A program made the translations under genes and the position numbers. The notes under the pieces were generated by a model. The model was not told where the DNA came from and did not search any database. It saw nothing but the letters and a program-made list of their open reading frames with translations. From assembly GCA_013812995.1 (NCBI GenBank), contig JACCSL010000516.1, positions 1-10,188 of the forward strand: a stretch of 10,188 nt of DNA. Direction: 5' to 3'. Below, in pieces: positions 7,882 to 10,188 of the stretch. This stretch comes from Ardenticatenales bacterium. GTDB taxonomy: Bacteria > Chloroflexota > Anaerolineae > Ardenticatenales > Ardenticatenaceae. The stretch's first letter is position 1; each line of letters opens with the position of its first letter.

Positions 7882-8832
7882 GTGATTATTCGACCCTATG
7901 TAGAGGCAGATGATCCTGCCCTCATGGTGCTTGAGCGTCAATGCCCGCGTGGCGACCCTGATCCTTTCGTTCACTACCGGCGACGGTTCGTGGATCGCGC
8001 TGCGCTCTTCACTGAGTACTATCTGCTACTCATTGAATCGCAGGGAACCATTGTGGCTGTCGCTGCGGCGAGCATCAAAAACAGCACCATCAAGGGGCAG
8101 TCGATGCGCATCGGCTATATCTTCGATGTGCGTGTCTCCCCCGCCATGCGTCGGCAGGGGCTGGCAGCCACCCTCGTGGAGGGGCTGGAGGCCGACTTGC
8201 AGAGTATGGGGTGCGAGGGCGTCTATGCCCATGTCGTTGCCACCAACGTCGCCTCGCTCCGCCTCTTCACCAATCTGGGCTACACGCGCCAGCGCCAGCT
8301 ACGCTTTCTGACCTATCAGCCCATGCCTCTGTTTACGTCCGACCCGGTACCAGTGCTCCGCCACCGCGCCCCCCCCTATGATGAGATTGCCTATCACCAT
8401 CGAGAGCACGATCTCTTTGTAGAAGATGTGGCTCCCTCTCTGGTTCCCTTTGACTTCGAGTGCTGGGAAAGTCAGGAAGGCAGCGCCTCGATCAGCCTCT
8501 TCGATCAGAGCCAGGTGTTCCAGCAGGTGCCCATTGACGCACCGTGGCCCACGCCCGAGGAGATTGCGCGGCGTGGTCGCCACTGGCGGCTCTTTCATCC
8601 CTTCGGCAACGCAGCAGACCTCCAGCCCCTCTTCGATACGATTCGGGACCAGGCGGTGAGCGAGAATATCAACAAGCTGACCATGCTGGTCGATGTCGAG
8701 GACCCGCTCCCCTCCTTCATCTATGCCGAGACGACGGACCAGCGCGAGTATGTCGCGCTGACCCGCCCCTTCGATCCCAAATGGGATGGCACCTTTGGGC
8801 CAAAGTTCTACTGCGACACCCGCGAACTTTAG
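7882..8832 (+). CDS. Two-domain GNAT-family acetyltransferase, HLS1-like layout
   Basis: The frame is open from 7816, but that point lies inside the terminator hairpin. I chose GTG 7882, with AGGA (7871-7874) seven bases upstream, which starts at the first GNAT strand (MIIRPYVEADDPALMVLER). The product has 316 residues. Residues 1-155 form an N-acetyltransferase domain using acetyl-CoA: motif A is FDVRVSPAMRRQGLAATLV (81-99, with R-Q-G-L-A as pyrophosphate loop), followed by ATN (120-122) and SLRLFTNLGY (125-134). Residues 156-316 are a second region I cannot assign to a separate family by eye. The opening LERQCPRG, the strand GYIFDVRVSP, FTNLGY and the ending CDTREL resemble, from memory, the plant HOOKLESS1 acetyltransferases over their full length. 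The substrate is unknown. No clear promoter is visible between the terminator and the start. The 3' end overlaps the convergent sulfurtransferase gene by four bases. Confidence 0.85.
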   Translation: MIIRPYVEADDPALMVLERQCPRGDPDPFVHYRRRFVDRAALFTEYYLLLIESQGTIVAVAAASIKNSTIKGQSMRIGYIFDVRVSPAMRRQGLAATLVEGLEADLQSMGCEGVYAHVVATNVASLRLFTNLGYTRQRQLRFLTYQPMPLFTSDPVPVLRHRAPPYDEIAYHHREHDLFVEDVAPSLVPFDFECWESQEGSASISLFDQSQVFQQVPIDAPWPTPEEIARRGRHWRLFHPFGNAADLQPLFDTIRDQAVSENINKLTMLVDVEDPLPSFIYAETTDQREYVALTRPFDPKWDGTFGPKFYCDTREL

Positions 8833-9686
8833 GGGGGCTCCTCCCCCACCGCGACCGGACGCTCCGGGCTCGCGCTCCAGCCGCTCCACGAGGGAACAAA
8901 GAGGCGCGCCCCGGACAGGCCGCTAACCTCCAGCGCCAGCAGGTTGTGGCAGGCCGTTACCCCCGAGCCGCAGTACACGACGACCTCCTCTGCTGCGTGC
9001 GTGCCGAGTGCGCTCTGCCATGTCTCAGCCAGCTCCTCCGCCGGGCGCAGCGTGCCTGCGGGCGCAAGGTTCTGTGCGAAGGGACGGTTGCGCGCCCCTG
9101 GAATGTGCCCGGCCACGCGATCAATGGGCTCGATTTCTCCCCGGTAGCGCGCCGCCTCTCGGGAATCGATCAGCAAGGTGGCAGGGGACCGCTCCAGAAG
9201 CTCGTCCATCGAGGCCAGCATCTCGGGGTGCGGCTCACCCTGGAAGTGAGCGGGAGGTCGTGTCTCTGCGCCGCTGGCAGTGGAGTAGCCCTGCGCCCGC
9301 CAGGTGGGCAAGCCGCCGTCCAGCACAGCGATGGCCTCGTGGCCCAGGTAGCGAAGCATCCACCAGAGGCGCGCGGCAATGGAACCTCCCTGGTCGTCGT
9401 AGCAGACCACCTGCACGCCCTCGGCGATTCCCCACGCGCCAAGAGTAGCGCGGAAGGTGTCCAGCGCCGGGAGGGGGTGGCGGCCCTCGTCGGGGGTGGC
9501 CAGGGCAGAGAGGTCCTTGTTCAGGTCCGCATAGATGGCTCCGGGAATATGCGCTTCCAGATAGCGCGCGCGGCCAGCCGCCGGGTCATCCAGCTTGAAA
9601 CGACAATCCACGACAGCCCACGCAGGATCTCCCAAATGTTCCCGCAGGGCCTCGGCGCTAATCAGGGTGCTATAATACTCGGCCAT
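8829..9686 (-). CDS. sseA: Sulfurtransferase, 3-mercaptopyruvate type (tandem rhodanese domains)
   Basis: ATG at 9686-9684 (minus strand) is preceded by AAGGAG (plus-strand CTCCTT at 9691-9696). An in-frame ATG farther upstream would add 29 residues unlike the family. The 285-residue product has the usual length of two-domain sulfurtransferases. The N-terminal domain (about 5-135) contains VVDCRF, HIPGAIYADLN and an inactive loop with YDDQGGSIAARLWWML. The C-terminal domain (about 155-280) contains LLIDSREAARYRGEIEPID, GHIPGARN and the catalytic loop VVYCGSGVTAC with Cys239. The CGSGVTA loop is the form typical of 3-mercaptopyruvate sulfurtransferase, as opposed to CRKGVTA of thiosulfate rhodanese; this is why I prefer sseA, although substrate use is not certain from the loop alone. 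No signal peptide is seen, so it is cytoplasmic. It is convergent with the acetyltransferase gene and divergent from the cupredoxin gene, with a CRP-type site between them. Confidence 0.92.
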   Translation of the reverse strand: MAEYYSTLISAEALREHLGDPAWAVVDCRFKLDDPAAGRARYLEAHIPGAIYADLNKDLSALATPDEGRHPLPALDTFRATLGAWGIAEGVQVVCYDDQGGSIAARLWWMLRYLGHEAIAVLDGGLPTWRAQGYSTASGAETRPPAHFQGEPHPEMLASMDELLERSPATLLIDSREAARYRGEIEPIDRVAGHIPGARNRPFAQNLAPAGTLRPAEELAETWQSALGTHAAEEVVVYCGSGVTACHNLLALEVSGLSGARLFVPSWSGWSASPERPVAVGEEPP

Positions 9687-9721
9687 GACTCTCCTTGTCT
9701 GATTGTGTGAATAGGAACGCC

Positions 9722-9750
9722 ATTGTAGAGGGAGCAGGATAACCCGCCAA
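9722..9750 (-). promoter_or_regulatory. Candidate promoter of the sulfurtransferase gene
   Basis: On the minus strand TTGGCG (9750-9745) and TACAAT (9727-9722) are separated by 17 bases. They match the sigma-70 consensus at 4 of 6 and 5 of 6 positions. Transcription would start near 9715, leaving a short leader of about 30 bases that contains the AAGGAG ribosome binding site. This is a by-eye match only. Confidence 0.45.
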
Positions 9751-9777
9751 TCGCTCCTGGCTCTGTCATGCAATTGC

Positions 9778-9793
9778 TGTGATGTCTGTCACA
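9778..9793. promoter_or_regulatory. Perfect CRP-consensus palindrome (CRP/FNR-family operator)
   Basis: TGTGA (9778-9782), six bases, TCACA (9789-9793): both half-sites match the CRP consensus exactly and the spacing is the canonical six. Its centre (9785.5) lies about 70 bases upstream of the inferred sulfurtransferase transcription start, near a typical class I activator position, and about 143 bases upstream of the cupredoxin start codon. Which member of the family binds, and whether it activates or represses, cannot be told from sequence. Confidence 0.6.
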
Positions 9794-9873
9794 AGGGTTA
9801 AGCTTAGCCTGGAATAAAGGAGAAAACCAGAGCAATACGTTTTGTTTAGAGACAGCACAGAGTACAATTACGA

Positions 9874-9891
9874 TTCGTTGTCGCAAACGAA
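9874..9891. repeat. Short inverted repeat upstream of the cupredoxin gene
   Basis: TTCGTT (9874-9879) and AACGAA (9886-9891) form a perfect six-base inverted repeat around a six-base centre, 37 bases before the ATG. It could be an operator or a weak hairpin in the leader. A possible -10 (TACAAT, 9863-9868) sits just upstream, but I see no good -35 for it. Confidence 0.35.
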
Positions 9892-9928
9892 CACTCAATA
9901 TAGTTCAAGAGAAAGAGAAGGAAACTGT

Positions 9929-10188
9929 ATGCGTAAGTTGCAACTTGTTGCCCTGCTGGCTGTTATGGTCCTGCTGCTAGCTGCCTGTGGCGGTGGAAAT
10001 ACCACGTCCAGCGGGAGCGGAAACACCGAGGGTACCACGGGTGGGGCCGAGAGCGCCGTGCCTGCACCGAAGTCCGTCACGGTCGAGGGAACCAATGACC
10101 TTAAATACCTACCCGCCGAGTTGACCGCTGAGGCTGGCCAGTCCCTGGATATTACGCTTCAGAACTCCAGCGCCCTTGAGCACAACAT
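9929..10188 (+). CDS. Secreted lipoprotein, probable cupredoxin (3' end outside the window)
   Basis: ATG 9929 follows AAGGA (9918-9922) by six bases. The first 86 codons are visible. Residues 1-20 are a lipoprotein signal peptide: MRKLQ, a hydrophobic core and the lipobox LAAC with Cys20 as the lipidation site. A flexible Gly/Ser/Thr/Asn linker (21-45) follows, as expected for a protein tethered outside the membrane. From about residue 50 the sequence looks like the first strands of a small copper protein (VTVEGTNDLKYLPAELTAEAGQSLDITLQNSS) and ends at ALEHN, where His85 is placed like the first copper ligand of auracyanin and plastocyanin-type proteins. The remaining ligands (Cys, His, Met/Gln) would lie beyond the window, so copper binding is inferred. 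The likely role is electron transfer at the outer face of the membrane. Transcription probably depends on the intergenic region with the CRP-type palindrome. Confidence 0.78.
   Translation, partial: MRKLQLVALLAVMVLLLAACGGGNTTSSGSGNTEGTTGGAESAVPAPKSVTVEGTNDLKYLPAELTAEAGQSLDITLQNSSALEHN

Noticed and set aside
9671..9676. Perfect TATAAT on the plus strand just inside the sulfurtransferase start
   Set aside because: No -35-like element 16-18 bases upstream, and it is 250 bases from the cupredoxin start; probably chance within codons.
8544..9710. Plus-strand open frame of 388 codons across the acetyltransferase end and the sulfurtransferase
   Set aside because: It overlaps two genes with diagnostic motifs on their own frames, and its translation has no family resemblance.
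1..10188. CRISPR array, tRNA, insertion sequence or attachment site
   Set aside because: No spaced direct repeats, cloverleaf-like sequences, transposase motifs or terminal inverted repeats were seen; the only repeats are protein-level domain duplications and short dyads.

Overview
The window looks like a piece of a GC-rich bacterial chromosome, most likely from Chloroflexota. The evidence is indirect: multi-GAF histidine kinases with the 'QVATALENARLFE' type of GAF ending, a lipoprotein with an LAAC-GGG lipobox leading into an auracyanin-like cupredoxin start, and tightly packed two-component genes. I cannot place it at order or genus level, and no rRNA or other marker gene is present.

Bases 1-7831 are one tightly packed plus-strand operon, entered part-way through its first visible gene. 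It encodes a very large soluble-looking PAS/GAF histidine kinase (5' end outside the window), a second histidine kinase with four N-terminal membrane segments, a fusion of a threonine-synthase-like PLP enzyme to two receiver domains, and a stand-alone CheY/DivK-like receiver. A strong intrinsic terminator (7803-7831) closes it. Gaps between genes are 3, 26 and 4 bases, each downstream start has a ribosome binding site, and the two kinases share very similar GAF and kinase cores. The set supplies two kinases and three intact receivers but no DNA-binding or cyclic-nucleotide output domain. The only evident effector is the PLP enzyme itself. This is the most unusual part of the window: a candidate phosphorylation-controlled amino-acid enzyme, or a PLP fold used as a ligand sensor in a phosphorelay.

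Bases 7882-8832 hold a two-part GNAT acetyltransferase whose layout recalls the plant HOOKLESS1 (HLS1) family. It runs tail-to-tail into a minus-strand 3-mercaptopyruvate-type sulfurtransferase (8829-9686), and the two stop codons overlap by four bases.

Bases 9687-9928 form a divergent intergenic region with a perfect CRP-consensus palindrome (TGTGA-N6-TCACA, 9778-9793), a plausible sigma-70-type promoter for the sulfurtransferase and a small inverted repeat. The window ends inside a gene for a secreted lipoprotein that appears to be a cupredoxin (9929 onward). The CRP/FNR-type site sits where it could control both divergent genes.
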